This document shows positions 1 through 9,730 of a stretch of 64,000 nucleotides of DNA, in pieces; position 1 is the stretch's first letter; the number at the start of each line of letters is the position of its first letter. The position numbers and the translations under genes were made by a program. The notes beneath the pieces are model-generated. The model had not been told where the DNA came from and did not search any database. It worked only from the letters and a program-made list of their open reading frames with translations. Source of the DNA: Synechococcus sp. RSCCF101 (GTDB lineage Bacteria; Cyanobacteriota; Cyanobacteriia; PCC-6307; Cyanobiaceae); assembly GCF_008807075.1 (NCBI RefSeq), contig NZ_CP035632.1, positions 1 through 64,000 of the forward strand, given 5' to 3'.

Positions 1-385
1 GGTCCCCGAACTGCGGCCGAGTATCAACGGGACTTCAAGCTGAAGCGGGATCCCCGATCACCCCGATCGGGGTCTTTCTGCGCCGCTCCAGCCTCGATGA
101 ACTGCCCCAGTTCTGAACGTGCTCCGCGGCCAGATGAGCGTGGTCGGCCCGCGCCATCGTTTCGGCCGAGCTGGAACGCTACGGCTCCTGCATGGACGAG
201 GTGCTCTCGGTCCGACCGGGACTCACCGGTCTCTGGCAGGTTTCGGGTCGCAACAACCTCAGCTACCGGCGCCGGGTGCGCCTCGATCTGGCTACTCACG
301 CGACCGCAACGTGGCGCTCGATCTCGCGATCATCATCCGTACCATTGGCGTGATCCTCTTCCCGATGGATCGCGGTGCCTACTGA
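1..385 (+). CDS. Sugar transferase C-terminal part (frameshifted, 5' end outside window)
   Basis: C-terminal part of a WbaP/CpsE-type membrane phosphoglycosyl transferase that starts polysaccharide repeat-unit synthesis on undecaprenyl phosphate. Pieces of the family signature are spread over three frames: SSLDELPQF, then LRGQMSVVGPR, then ELERYGSCMDEVLSVRPGL with GLWQVSGRNNLSYR, and finally a tail ending in FPMDRGAY. At least four single-base losses (near 57, 114, 153 and 285) are needed to join them, so the gene is unreadable as given. I infer sequence error in a real gene rather than decay, because residue conservation is intact between the breaks. It converges on cbiB, with 2 bases between the stop codons. 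Confidence 0.72.
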
Positions 386-387
386 CA

Positions 388-1418
388 TCAGCCTGATCCA
401 CTGACGGGGATTGCCAGAGCCACGCCGGCGACGCCCACCAGCCAGATCAGCATCAGACGTCGGGTCAGCAGCAGCATCCGCTCGATGTCAGCGGGCGTCA
501 CCGACCGGCCGCCCGCTCCCACCGGTGGCTTGATGGTGATCTCGCCGCCGTAGTGGTTGGCTCCGCCCAGTTCCACCCGATCACCGGGCATAGATGGCTT
601 CCGAGAGCCCGCGTTGGGAGAGGCATCGGCCCGGCCATCGCGGGCAGCGGCCTGCACAGCGGCAGCCAGCGCGCCACAGCCCGGCCGCCGGGGCAGGCTG
701 AGGGCACCAGGCGCGCGGGGAGCCAGACGAGGGCGTCATCGAGCCTGGCGCCGGCGGTCCCGAGCCAGCGCAGCCGCCCGCGCCGGTAGCCCAGCATCGA
801 ATCAAGGGTGCTGGCGGCCTTCATGGCCCAGGCCAGCGCCAGTGGACCCGGCATCCACAGCGCTCCCGCCAGCCAGACCAGCGACCCGAGGAGCATCCAG
901 AACAGGGGGGCGAAGACGCCGTCCACGGCGTTCTCACTGGCGGTCTCCGCCGCGGCCCGGAGAATGCCGCCCCGATCGAGCCGCTCCACGTCCCGTCCCA
1001 CGATCCAGGCCAGTCGCCGGCGCGGGCCATTCAGGCTGCCGTCGTCCTCCGCCAGGGCGGCCAGCACCCCCCGAACCGCGTCCGTCAGGCTGCGCCAGGC
1101 GAGGGCACTGGCCAAAGCCACCACCAGGGGGATCCAGCCGATGGGGCTCTGCAGGGCCAGGCGCTCCAGCACCCAGCCGCTCCCACCGCTCACGAGCACC
1201 AGGCCTGCCGTGATTGCTCCGCCGGCCAGCCGCAGCCGGATCGGAGAATCGCCGGCCCAGCGTTCCCCGCCGTGGCGCAGGCGCTCGATGCCCCACCCCA
1301 TCACCTGCACGGGATGCGGCCAGGAACGCGGGTCGCCGATCCAGGCATCGAGGACGACGGCGGCCAGGACCGGTGCCAGGGGCCACAGCGCGCTCCAGAG
1401 CTCGTGCCATGGCTTCAC
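388..1418 (-). CDS. cbiB: Adenosylcobinamide-phosphate synthase CbiB/CobD (frameshifted C-terminus)
   Basis: Membrane enzyme of cobalamin synthesis that joins the aminopropanol arm to adenosylcobyric acid. The GTG at 1418 overlaps the stop of the upstream MFS gene (GTGA). The N-terminal two thirds are in one frame and show the family pattern: LDAWIGDPRSWPHPV, ETASENAVDGVFAPLFW and AASTLDSMLGYR. After ARLVP (about 705) the protein continues in other frames, with SPNAG, SEAIYA, ELGGANHYGGE and a final hydrophobic helix ending at 388. Around 583-605 three separate G runs each look one base short, which together restore the frame. Probably a functional gene with local sequence errors. Confidence 0.8.
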
Positions 1419-2496
1419 GGCACCGCGCCGGGCCTGGGGCGCGAGCTGTGGGGGACCACGGCCATCGTCAGGAAGAGCAGCAGCAGCAGCGGCAGCGCCA
1501 ACTGGAGGCCGATGCCCTGGGCGATGGCACCCATGGCCACACTTCCCAGCAGCCCGCCGACTGCGCCCGAGCGGCGCAGCACCTGCCAGGCCAGGCCGGG
1601 ATCCGTCCGCTCCGGCAGATTCCCGCCAACGCTGCGTCGCTCGTGGCCGCGAGAAGGCCGATGGGAACGAACAGAGCCACGGCGCTCCAGCCGGCCATCA
1701 GCTGAGTGAGTCCCAGCAGAGCCGCCAGGGCGGCAAAGCTGGCGCTCGTGGAGCGGAGCCGGGGCATGCCGGCGGGAAGCACTCCCCAGAGGGCCCGGCC
1801 GAGTCCGTAGGCCACCAGCACCATGGCGAAGTCGAAGCAGCGGCCCTGATCCACCGTGCGCACCCACAGGGGCAGCAGGGCGAACAGCCTCCGAACAGGG
1901 CTCCCTGCAGCAGGCCGGCCCCACTGAGCCTGGCCCGCATGCTGTCCGGGTGGCGGCCGTTGCCATCGCTGTCGTCCCGGACCCGGCGCGCGAGCTCTGG
2001 CTCAGGGCCAGCGGCAGCAACAGCACCAGGGCCGGTGCGAACTGGGCCGGGGCGGGAAACAACAGCGCGGTCAGCAGCAATCCGAGCAGCCCGCCCAGCT
2101 CCGCTGCGGACCGGAGTCCCTCAGCCGTTGCGCCGGGGCGCTCCAGCAGGCGCTGCTGCAGAGGCAGCTGACTGCTCTCCCTCCCCAGCCCGAACAGCAG
2201 GCTGGCAAGAAGCAGATGGCGATCAGCCAGACCGTGTTCTGCGCTGGCAGGCTCCGGGCTCCGGCCAGGCTGGCGGCCAGCAGCATCAGCAGGCTGAGTA
2301 GCTGGAGACCGTAGGCGGAGGGTTTCGGCCGCAGGGGCAGCAGGGCCGGCAGGGTGACGACCGCCGGCAGCAGGCCGTTGAGCAGCGGCGAGCGGCTCAG
2401 GCCACTCACCAGCCAGGCGGTTGCCGCCAGGCTCAGGCTGGATCCGGCCTGGGAGGACCCCCAGGCCAATGCGGCGGACCGGGCGCCCGAGCGCAC
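1415..2496 (-). CDS. MFS-type transporter (multiple frameshifts)
   Basis: Hydrophobic multi-helix protein of about 360 residues once the frames are joined. It starts at a GTG 8 bases after the ilvC stop (ALAWGSSQAGSSLSL) and ends GAIAQGIGLQLALPLLLLL before the stop that overlaps cbiB. The middle is spread over all three minus frames, for example LLGLLLTALLFPAPAQFAP, then VLVAYGLGRALWGVLPAGMP and GWSAVALFVPIGLLAATSD. The R-ALWGVLPAGMPR-like loop and helix pattern resemble the major facilitator superfamily; the substrate is not evident. Its position between ilvC and cbiB suggests co-transcription. At least three to four single-base losses are needed, which I attribute to sequence error. Confidence 0.6.
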
Positions 2497-2504
2497 CCAG
2501 GCGA

Positions 2505-3500
2505 TCAGGCGGCGCGCAGCCAGCTGAACATCGATCTCAGACCTTCACCCACCTGCTCGACGGGATGCTCCGCGTCCTGCTGACGCCATTCGCCCATCCG
2601 CGGCTTGCCGGCTTCGCACTCGGCCACGAAGTTGCGGGCGAAGGTGCCGTCCTGAATGTCGCTCAGGATGCGCTTCATCTCGGCTTTGGTGTCGGCGGTG
2701 ATCACGCGCGGGCCACTCACGTAGTCGCCGTATTCCGCGGTGTTGGAGATCGACTCCCGCATGGCCGTCAGGCCGCCCTTGACCATCAGATCCACGATCA
2801 GCTTCACCTCGTGCAGGCATTCGAAGTAGGCCAGCTCGGGCTGGTAGCCGGCCTCCACCAGGGTCTCGAAACCGGCCTTGACCAGAGCGCTCAGGCCGCC
2901 GCACAACACCGCCTGTTCCCCGAAGAGGTCGGTCTCGGCCTCCTCCTTGAAATTGGTCTCGAGGATGCCGGCGCGGGTGCCGCCGATGGCCTTGGCGTAG
3001 GCCATGGCCAGCTCGCGGGCCTGGCCGGAGGCGTTCTGCTCGACGGCGAACAGGCAGGGGACACCCTGGGCGTTCTGGTATTCCCAGCGGACGGTGTGGC
3101 CCGGGCCCTTCGGCGCAATCATCACCACATCCACATCGGCCGGGGGCTGAATCAGGCCGAAGCGGATGTTGAAGCCATGGGCGAAGCTGAGCACCTTGCC
3201 CGGTTTGAGGTGCGGTGCGATCTCGGCGCTGTAGACGGCCTGCTGCGCTTCATCGGGCAGCAGGATCATGATCCAGTCGGCACGCTCGGCGGCCTCTGCC
3301 ACGCTGAGCACCTCAAGGCCGTCGGCCCGGGCCTTCTCGGCCGAGCGGCTGCCCTCGTAGAGGCCCACCACCACATCGATGCCGCTGTCCTTCAGGTTCA
3401 GGGCATGGGCATGACCCTGGGAGCCGTACCCGATGATCGCCACCGTTCTGCCGTTGAGAAGGCTCAGGTCAGCATCGGCGTCGTAGTACAGGGTGGCCAT
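2505..3500 (-). CDS. ilvC: Ketol-acid reductoisomerase
   Basis: Catalyses the NADPH-dependent isomerisation and reduction of acetolactate/acetohydroxybutyrate in valine and isoleucine synthesis. The 331 residues match the short class I enzyme. The Rossmann motif [13 protein letters not shown] lies near residue 25, and the Mg/active-site region includes [12 protein letters not shown], the acidic helix [17 protein letters not shown] and [17 protein letters not shown]. It is one of the few intact genes in the first 6.6 kb. It lies 73 bases downstream of clpP3 and just upstream of the MFS gene and cbiB on the same strand. Confidence 0.97.
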   Translation of the reverse strand: MATLYYDADADLSLLNGRTVAIIGYGSQGHAHALNLKDSGIDVVVGLYEGSRSAEKARADGLEVLSVAEAAERADWIMILLPDEAQQAVYSAEIAPHLKPGKVLSFAHGFNIRFGLIQPPADVDVVMIAPKGPGHTVRWEYQNAQGVPCLFAVEQNASGQARELAMAYAKAIGGTRAGILETNFKEEAETDLFGEQAVLCGGLSALVKAGFETLVEAGYQPELAYFECLHEVKLIVDLMVKGGLTAMRESISNTAEYGDYVSGPRVITADTKAEMKRILSDIQDGTFARNFVAECEAGKPRMGEWRQQDAEHPVEQVGEGLRSMFSWLRAA

Positions 3501-3572
3501 CCGTGGGAATGCAGGCGCAGACAGACCGATGAGTGTATCGGCGCGACCTGCATGGCCCGGGCTGGCCGGGCC

Positions 3573-4180
3573 TCAGCTGCGCGCGGCGTCGGGGTCCTCG
3601 ATCACCCGGTCGATCAGGCCGTAGTCCTTCGCTTCGGCAGCGCTGAGGAAGTAGTCGCGGTCAGTGTCGCGCTCGATCTTCTCGAGTGGCTGACCGCTCA
3701 TTCCTGCGAGGCTGCGGTTGAGCATGTCCTTCATGCGCAGGATCTCGCGCGCTTCGATCTCGATGTCGCTGGCCTGCCGTTGACTCGTGCCACCGAGGGG
3801 CTGGTGGATCATGATCCGGCTGTGGGGCAGGGCCACCCGCTTGCCCTTGGTGCCGGCCGCGAGCAGAAACGCACCCATGGAGGCCGCCAGACCGACGCAG
3901 ATGGTCACGACGTCGGATTTGACGTACTGCATCGTGTCGAAGATGGCCAGTCCGGCGGTCACCGAGCCGCCGGGGAGTTGATGTACAGATAGATCGGCTT
4001 GCTGCTGTCCTCGGAATCGAGGTACAGCATCTGGGCCACCAGGCTGTTGGCCACGCCGTCGTTGACCTCCTGCCCGAGAAACAGGATCCGCTCGACGCCG
4101 AGACGGGTGTAGATGTCGACCCAGCGCTCGTACTGGCTGCCGGGAAGGCGGTAGGGGACGCTCGGAGTGCCGATGGGCAT
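3573..4180 (-). CDS. clpP3: ATP-dependent Clp protease proteolytic subunit ClpP3 (frameshifted)
   Basis: Serine protease subunit of the cyanobacterial ClpP3/R core, which degrades substrates delivered by Clp chaperones. It starts [20 protein letters not shown] at 4180. The reading frame breaks inside the [11 protein letters not shown] motif (about 3965-3980), where a G run is one base short; the second frame then continues to 3573. Catalytic Ser (GLAASMGAF) and His (MIHQPLGG) are present, as is the downstream [12 protein letters not shown] segment that holds the Asp. It sits directly downstream of clpR, the usual bicistronic order. The frameshift is probably a sequence error, since this subunit is normally essential in cyanobacteria. 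Confidence 0.9.
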
Positions 4181-4228
4181 GGTCAGGAAGTCTGTTGAGG
4201 GTGTGTGGAGGGAAGAGGGAATGGCGGC

Positions 4229-4906
4229 TCAGGCCACCGGTACCGGGGCTGGGCTGGGGAGATCCTTGCGACTTCCGAGAACGCGATCGATCAGCCCGTA
4301 GTCCTTCGCCTGTTCGGGGGTGAGGTAGCTCATCCGGTCGGAGTCGCGGCTCAGTTCCTCCACTGAGCGCCCGGTGTTGCTGGAGAGGATCTCGAGCATG
4401 GAGCGCTTGTTGTGCAGCACCTCCTGGGCACGGATCTGGATGTCGGTGGCCTGGCCCTGAGCGCCGCTGCGGGGTTGATGCAGCACGATCGAGGCGTGGG
4501 GAAGCGAGGCCCGCTGACCCTTGGTTCCGGCCGAGAGAATCACCGCTGCAGTGCCCATCGCCTGGCCGATGCAGATCGTGTGGATCGGCGGTTTGATGTA
4601 GCGCATCGTGTCGCAGACAGCGAAGGCTTCCGTTTCAAAGCCGATCGCATCGCCTGAGTACCAGCTTGTACCGGTGGAATTGATGTAGAAATAGATCGGC
4701 TTCTCCGGATTGTCGAACTCCAGATAGAGAAGCTGAGCGATGATCAGCTCGGTCACATCCATGCCGAGCTGCCGTTTGGTGTCGTTGTCGGAAAAGAGAG
4801 GCAGTCCGAGGTAAACGATCCTCTCCTTCAACATCAGGGAGGGCAGATCCGGTGGCGGGGTGCGCATCACGGCCGAATCACCGTAATAAGGGGCCGAAAC
4901 CGTCAT
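4229..4906 (-). CDS. clpR: Clp protease inactive subunit ClpR
   Basis: Non-proteolytic ClpP paralogue that forms mixed rings with ClpP3. The 225-residue protein starts [15 protein letters not shown] chose this ATG because the longer upstream frame has no ClpP similarity. The ClpP fold is clear ([43 protein letters not shown]). The catalytic serine motif of ClpP is replaced by [11 protein letters not shown], the hallmark of ClpR. It lies 48 bases upstream of clpP3 on the same strand. Confidence 0.93.
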   Translation of the reverse strand: MTVSAPYYGDSAVMRTPPPDLPSLMLKERIVYLGLPLFSDNDTKRQLGMDVTELIIAQLLYLEFDNPEKPIYFYINSTGTSWYSGDAIGFETEAFAVCDTMRYIKPPIHTICIGQAMGTAAVILSAGTKGQRASLPHASIVLHQPRSGAQGQATDIQIRAQEVLHNKRSMLEILSSNTGRSVEELSRDSDRMSYLTPEQAKDYGLIDRVLGSRKDLPSPAPVPVA

Positions 4907-4935
4907 CGCCGCTCGCGAGTTGTGCTGTGTCGACC

Positions 4936-6016
4936 CTAGCGGGGGTGTGCGGGCCTGTGGTCGCAGCGTGCGAACACCATGCGACCGGCGGATGTCTGCA
5001 GGGCGCCGGTCACGGTCACCGGCAGCCGCTGGCCGATGCGGTCTCGCGCCCCTTCCACCACCACCATCGTGCCGTCCTCGAGGTAGCCCACCCCTGCAGC
5101 GCTTCCTTGCCCTCGCGGACGATCTTGAGTTTGAGCTCGTCACCGGGGCGAACCTCCGGCCGCAGGGCGATCACCAGATCACTGAGGTTCATCACCCGCA
5201 GCTCCTGGACCCGGGCGACCTGGGCCAGGTTGTAGTCGGCCGTGAGCAGGGTCCCGCCAGTGTCGGAGGTGAGCAGCAGCAGCTTGTCATCCACCCCCGC
5301 GCCCTCGTAGCGGGTGCTGTTCACCACCAGGCGGCGGCCGTAGGTGGAGCGCAGCTCGGTGAGCAGCTTCAGCCCCCGGCGTCCCTTGCCCCGTTTCTCG
5401 GCATTGGCTGAGTCGGCCAGGGCCTGCAGCTCATCGATCACGGACTGGGCCACGATCACCTGCCCTTCGAGCAGGCCACAGGCCAGCAGGGCACGGATGC
5501 GCCCATCGATGATGACGCTGGTGTCGAGAATCTTGGCCGAGGCCGGCGTGAGCACGCCATCGGCCACCAGCAGCGCTTCGGCGGCGCCGGGATTGAACAG
5601 CCGCAGCAGCGTGCGGCCGTGCACCTCGGCCAGGTTGTACCCCAGCACCCCGAAGAACACGTTGCTGAGCACCGCGGCCAGCGGCTTGATCAGGATGACC
5701 TCCCACGGCAGCGGCAGCAGCAGGATCGGGGCCAGCAGCAGGTTGGCCACCAGCAGTCCGAGGATCAGGCCCACCGACCGGCTGATCAGCAGGTCGGTGG
5801 GCATGGTGCGCACCTGCTGCATCAGCTTCTGGCGCAGCTGCTGGAAGAAGACCCCCGCCAGCAGGCCGAAGAAGGCGCCGAAGCCCCCCATCACCGTGCG
5901 CAGCCCCTCCGGGTTGGTGACCTGCACCAGCATCGATTCGGGCAGCAGATCGACGCCGAGCCATCCGGCCGCCCCCCCGAGACCAGGAACAGCACCAGGA
6001 TGAGGACTTCCACCAT
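4936..6016 (-). CDS. PIN/TRAM domain membrane protein, YacL family (frameshifted at both ends)
   Basis: Protein of about 360 residues with four N-terminal membrane helices, a PIN-like nuclease domain and a C-terminal TRAM RNA-binding domain, as in Bacillus YacL. The PIN start is [13 protein letters not shown], with further acidic positions in [10 protein letters not shown] and [12 protein letters not shown]. The TRAM part reads [20 protein letters not shown], then, after a one-base loss in a G run near 5092, [15 protein letters not shown] second loss at the G run near 5973 separates the true start ([15 protein letters not shown] at 6016) from the rest. The substrate is unknown. It is the first gene of the minus-strand run toward clpR. 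Confidence 0.82.
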
Positions 6017-6109
6017 GAGAGGCGTGCCGGTCCATGTCGTGCGGTACGAGGGCAGCATGCCCCATTCCCCGCGGTGCGGCCCGGGCCCCTGCCGCAGCGT
6101 TGTGAGTTC

Positions 6110-7397
6110 GTGATCGGCTCCGCCCCCGCCTCTGGCCGCCGCGCAGTGCCTACGTGCACGTGCCCTTCTGCCATCGCCGCTGCTTCTACTGCGACTTCGC
6201 GGTGGTTCCCCTCGGCGATCGGGCGGACGGGGGGCGATCCGGCTCGGTGCAGGCCTACCTGGAGCTGCTGCAACGGGAGATCCACGCCGCGCCGCACGGA
6301 CCGCCGCTCTCCACGATCTACGTGGGGGGCGGCACACCCTCCATCTGTACCCCCGATCAGATCGCCGGGATCCTCAGGAGCCTGCGGCAGCGCTTCGGTC
6401 TGGCTCCCGGAGCGGAGGTGACCCTGGAGATGGACCCGGCCAGCTTCGACCGTCCGCGCCTGGCGGGCATGCTGGACGCCGGCATCAATCGCGTCAGCCT
6501 CGGGGGCAGAGCTTCAGCGACGTCATGCTCGAGCGTCTCGGTCGGCGGCACCGGCGCGTTGACCTGGAGCGGGCCGGAGGCTGGCTGACGCAGGCCCTTC
6601 TGAGCGGTGACCTGCGCAGCTGGAGCCTGGATCTGATTCAGGCCGCTCCCGGCGAGACCCGCCACAGCTGGGATGAGCAGCTCTGCCGCGCGATCGCGCT
6701 CGGCCCTCCGCACCTCTCCATCTATGACCTGAGCGTGGAGCCCGGCACGGTGTTCGCCAGGCAGCGCGACCGGGGCGCCCTGGTACTGCCCGACGAGGAT
6801 CTGGCGGCGGACCTGATGCTCCAGACCGCAGCCACACTGGCGCGTCACGGCTATGGCCACTACGAGATCTCGAACTTCGCCCTGCCCGGGCACGCCTCCC
6901 GCCACAACCGCGTCTACTGGAGCGGCGCCGGCTGGTGGGGCTTCGGGCTGGGAGCCACCAGCGCCCCTGCGGGCACAAGGGAGAGCCGGCCCCGGACCCG
7001 AGCTGCCTACGAGGCCTGGTTGCGGGATCGGCTGACCCCATCAGAGGCTCCTGAACCCGGCCTGTTGGCGCTGCTGCCCTTCGATGAGCAGGTGCTGGTG
7101 GGACTCCGGCGCCGGGAGGGGGTGCACCTGAGCCGGCTGGCTGAGGCCTGCGCCATTGAACCCGCCGCCCTGGCCGACCTGATCCAGCGTTGGCAGCCTT
7201 GGCTCCAGAGCGGCCTGCTGCAGCGTGCCGGGGGGCGCTGGTGGCTCAGCGAACCGGAGGGAATGGCCCTCAGCAATGGCCCGTTGCGGGAGCTGCTCGA
7301 CTGGTGGGATGCGTGGCCGGATGCTGCTGCTGCTGAAGAACCCAGTCCCGCAGGGTCTCCCCGAACAGCCGACCCCCCTCCAGCAGTGGCGGGCTGA
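6110..7397 (+). CDS. hemW: HemW-like radical SAM protein (frameshifted)
   Basis: Radical SAM protein of the HemW/HemN-like family, thought to handle heme rather than act as coproporphyrinogen oxidase. The cluster motif C-x3-C-x2-C is seen in HVPFCHRRCFYCDF near 6160-6195, followed by YVGGGTPSICTPDQ and EVTLEMDPASF. After RVSLGG (about 6505) the frame shifts by one missing base and continues FSDVMLERLGRR, YEISNFALPGHASRHN and the C-terminal winged-helix part. The start is uncertain: the SAYVHVPF frame has no good start codon, so a GTG at 6110 plus another lost base near 6140 is likely. The 3' end overlaps panB by 128 bases on opposite strands. Confidence 0.85.
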
Positions 7398-8091
7398 AGG
7401 GCGGGGCGGCCTCGCTGAGGCCCAGCAGATCCGCGCTGACCCTGACCTGGCCGTCGCAGTCGTCACCGGCACCGATGCCGATCACCGGGATGCTCAGGCG
7501 ATGGCGCAGTCGGCCGGCCAGGGTTGAGGGGATGTGCTCCAGCACGAGTGCGAAGCAGCCGGCGGCCTGAAGGGCCAGTGCCTGCTGCTCCAGGCGCTCC
7601 TGGCTCACCGGATCGCCGCCCTGGCGGCGGTAGCCGAGCTGATGCACCGACTGGGGCGTGAGGCCGACGTGGCCCATGACCGGGATGCCCATCCGCACCA
7701 GCCGGTCGATCACCTCCAGGATCTCGGGCTCGGCGCCCTCCACTTTCACCGCGGCCGCCGGCGCCTCCTTGAGGGCGCGGCCGGCGGCCGCCACCGCGTC
7801 ATCCGGTCCGCACTGGTAGCTCAGAAACGGCAGATCGCAGATCAGCAGCGGCTGGAGATGGGGCGGGGGCAGGAGCCCGCGCCCTACAGCCCGGCAGTGG
7901 TGCAGCATGTCCTCCAGGGTGACCGGAAGGGTTGTGGCATGGCCCAGGGCGGTCATGGCCAGGGAATCTCCCACCAGCAGCACATCGGCACCGGAGTCCT
8001 GCACCCACCGGGCCGAGAGAGCGTCCCAGGCCGTGAGCGCCAGGATCGGCCGGCCGTGGCGTTTGTATCGGATCAGATCGTCAGGACGCAC
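7270..8091 (-). CDS. panB: 3-methyl-2-oxobutanoate hydroxymethyltransferase
   Basis: First committed step of pantothenate synthesis: transfers a hydroxymethyl group from methylene-tetrahydrofolate to ketoisovalerate. The 273 residues show the family motifs LTAWDALSARWVQDSGAD, LLVGDSLAMTALGH, AAAVKVEGAE, MGHVGLTPQSVHQLGGY-like (QLGYRRQG), and IPVIGIGAGDDCDGQV. The C-terminal 50 residues overlap the end of hemW in the convergent orientation; one of the two tails may be over-extended by a sequence error. Upstream of its start lies the divergent SRP RNA gene. Confidence 0.95.
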   Translation of the reverse strand: MRPDDLIRYKRHGRPILALTAWDALSARWVQDSGADVLLVGDSLAMTALGHATTLPVTLEDMLHHCRAVGRGLLPPPHLQPLLICDLPFLSYQCGPDDAVAAAGRALKEAPAAAVKVEGAEPEILEVIDRLVRMGIPVMGHVGLTPQSVHQLGYRRQGGDPVSQERLEQQALALQAAGCFALVLEHIPSTLAGRLRHRLSIPVIGIGAGDDCDGQVRVSADLLGLSEAAPPFSPPLLEGGRLFGETLRDWVLQQQQHPATHPTSRAAPATGHC

Positions 8092-8128
8092 GGCAGAGAA
8101 CCACCAGCGCCCTTGCTAGCATTTGACT

Positions 8129-8222
8129 GACTCGGACCCATGCGGTTCCGACGCCCAAATCTGGTCAGGACCGGAAGGGAGCAGCCACACGGGATGCTCA
8201 GAGCAGGCGTGGACTCCGAGTC
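8129..8222 (+). ncRNA. ffs: Signal recognition particle RNA (bacterial small type)
   Basis: The universally conserved SRP domain IV core, with GGTCAGG followed by CCGGAAGG and AGCAGCC, lies at 8163-8186. The ends pair: GACTCGGA at 8129-8136 is complementary to TCCGAGTC at 8215-8222, giving a 94-base hairpin RNA of the usual size. The RNA scaffolds Ffh for co-translational membrane targeting. It is transcribed away from panB and converges on ftsZ; a perfect inverted repeat follows 99 bases downstream. Confidence 0.93.
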
Positions 8223-8320
8223 ACCCATTTCACCGGAGCTGCTGCGTTCAGCGAACAAGCGCCGATCCAGCTAATGGTGCATGGCTCTTCGTTCGCATCA
8301 CGGTGGACATTGAATTGAAT

Positions 8321-8358
8321 ATTCAGGAGTCAGATCCACAGAACTCTGACTCCTGAAT
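8321..8358. terminator. Perfect 14-bp inverted repeat between SRP RNA and ftsZ
   Basis: Arms 8321-8334 (ATTCAGGAGTCAGA) and 8345-8358 are perfect reverse complements around a 10-base loop. It sits between the convergent SRP RNA gene (plus) and ftsZ (minus, stop at 8364). It has no clear T run, so a bidirectional transcription barrier or RNA 3'-end stabiliser is inferred from position and symmetry alone. Confidence 0.6.
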
Positions 8359-8363
8359 GCATC

Positions 8364-9539
8364 TCAAGGGTGATCGGGACGTTCCTTGCGCTTGCGCAGA
8401 AACTCCGGAATGGCCGCTCCGGCCCCCTCGCCGAGTGCCGGAGTGCTGGGAGCCGATGTGGGCACGGTGGAGAAGTGGGGCTGGGCCGGCCGCTCGGAGC
8501 GATAGCTCTCGCTGCCTTCGAAGCCGGTGACAATCACCGTCACATGGATCTCTCCCTCCTGCCGCTCATCCACCACGGCACCGAGGATGATGTTGGCCTC
8601 GGGATCCACCACGTCGTAGATGACTTCCGAGGCTGTTGTCATGTCCTCGAGAGTCATGTCGCGCCCACCGCTGATGTTGATCACACAGCCCTTGGCTCCA
8701 TCGATGCGGGCGGACTCGAGCAGGGGGCTGCTGATGGCGGCCTGAGCGGCTTCCACCGCTCTGGAGCGCCCGGACCCGACACCGACACCCAGCAGGGCCG
8801 TACCGGCCTCGCTCATCACCGAACGGACGTCGGCGAAGTCCACGTTGACCAGGCCGGGTCGGGTGATGATGTCGGTGATGCCCTTGACGCCCATCCGGAG
8901 TACGTCATCGGCTGAGCGGAAGGCTTCCTGGAGCGGTGCTCCGGAGATCGTGTCCCGCAGACGGTCGTTGGGAATGACGATCAGTGTGTCGACATGCTCG
9001 GCGAGGCGGGCGATGCCCTCATCGGCCTGGCGCTGCCGTTTGCGGCCCTCGAAGGAGAAGGGTTTGGTGACGATGCCGACCGTGAGCGCGCCGACCTCCT
9101 TGGCTACCTCGGCCACCACCGGGGCGGCACCCGTGCCGGTGCCCCCACCCATGCCCGCGGCGATGAAGACCAGATCGGCGCCTTCCAGGTTCTGCTGCAG
9201 TTCCATGCGCGACTCCTCGGCCGCCTTCTGCCCGATGGTCGGGTTGCCGCCGGCTCCCAGCCCCCGGGTCAGCTTCTGGCCCAGCTGGATGCGGTGCTGG
9301 GCTGCCGAGAGGAGCAGAGCCTGGGCGTCGGTGTTGAGCACCCGGTAGCCGACACCTTCGAGATCCGATGCGATCATGCGGTTGACCGCATTGCTGCCAC
9401 CACCTCCGACCCCGATCACCTCGATCCTCGCGCTCTGACTGGGAACGATGCCGTTGGGGCTGCCGTTGGCGTGGGTCATCGCCGCATGCTCGGGATCAGA
9501 GGTCGCAAGGGGAATGGGAAGCGTGGTGTCCGTCTGCAC
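8364..9539 (-). CDS. ftsZ: Cell division protein FtsZ
   Basis: Tubulin-like GTPase that forms the division ring at mid-cell. The 391 residues include the GTP-binding [15 protein letters not shown], the signature [17 protein letters not shown], and the synergy-loop region [21 protein letters not shown]. The C-terminal peptide ends [12 protein letters not shown], matching the conserved tail that binds membrane anchors. It starts at a GTG at 9539. It is the last gene of the minus-strand glutaminase-miaB-ddl-ftsQ series, separated from ftsQ by 191 bases that probably hold its own promoter, although I see no convincing boxes there. Confidence 0.97.
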   Translation of the reverse strand: MQTDTTLPIPLATSDPEHAAMTHANGSPNGIVPSQSARIEVIGVGGGGSNAVNRMIASDLEGVGYRVLNTDAQALLLSAAQHRIQLGQKLTRGLGAGGNPTIGQKAAEESRMELQQNLEGADLVFIAAGMGGGTGTGAAPVVAEVAKEVGALTVGIVTKPFSFEGRKRQRQADEGIARLAEHVDTLIVIPNDRLRDTISGAPLQEAFRSADDVLRMGVKGITDIITRPGLVNVDFADVRSVMSEAGTALLGVGVGSGRSRAVEAAQAAISSPLLESARIDGAKGCVINISGGRDMTLEDMTTASEVIYDVVDPEANIILGAVVDERQEGEIHVTVIVTGFEGSESYRSERPAQPHFSTVPTSAPSTPALGEGAGAAIPEFLRKRKERPDHP

Positions 9540-9730
9540 CTGTGGGCCACACCATTCGAGTTCCGCAGCATTATGTCGTCATTGGCTTCGGTTTTCCGAA
9601 AGATCCCAGCCAGTTGCCCGATTTGCGTGGAAATGCAACCCCGGTGCCTGAGGATCTGCCCTCGCTCTTGACGGATGTGTGCCTCACGTCCCTGAGGATC
9701 CGTTGCGCCGGCGCGCGGTGGCCGTGTGGA

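Noticed and set aside
808-2301. Long plus-strand open frame opposite cbiB and the MFS gene
   Set aside because: Arg/Ala/Pro-rich antisense shadow of GC-rich coding sequence with no recognisable motif.
2421-3992. 523-codon plus-strand frame opposite ilvC and clpP3
   Set aside because: Antisense shadow; the minus-strand enzymes are unmistakable.
9570-9603. Possible CATAAT box and a TTCGG/CCGAA hairpin upstream of ftsZ
   Set aside because: No supporting -35 and a short, imperfect context; too weak to list.
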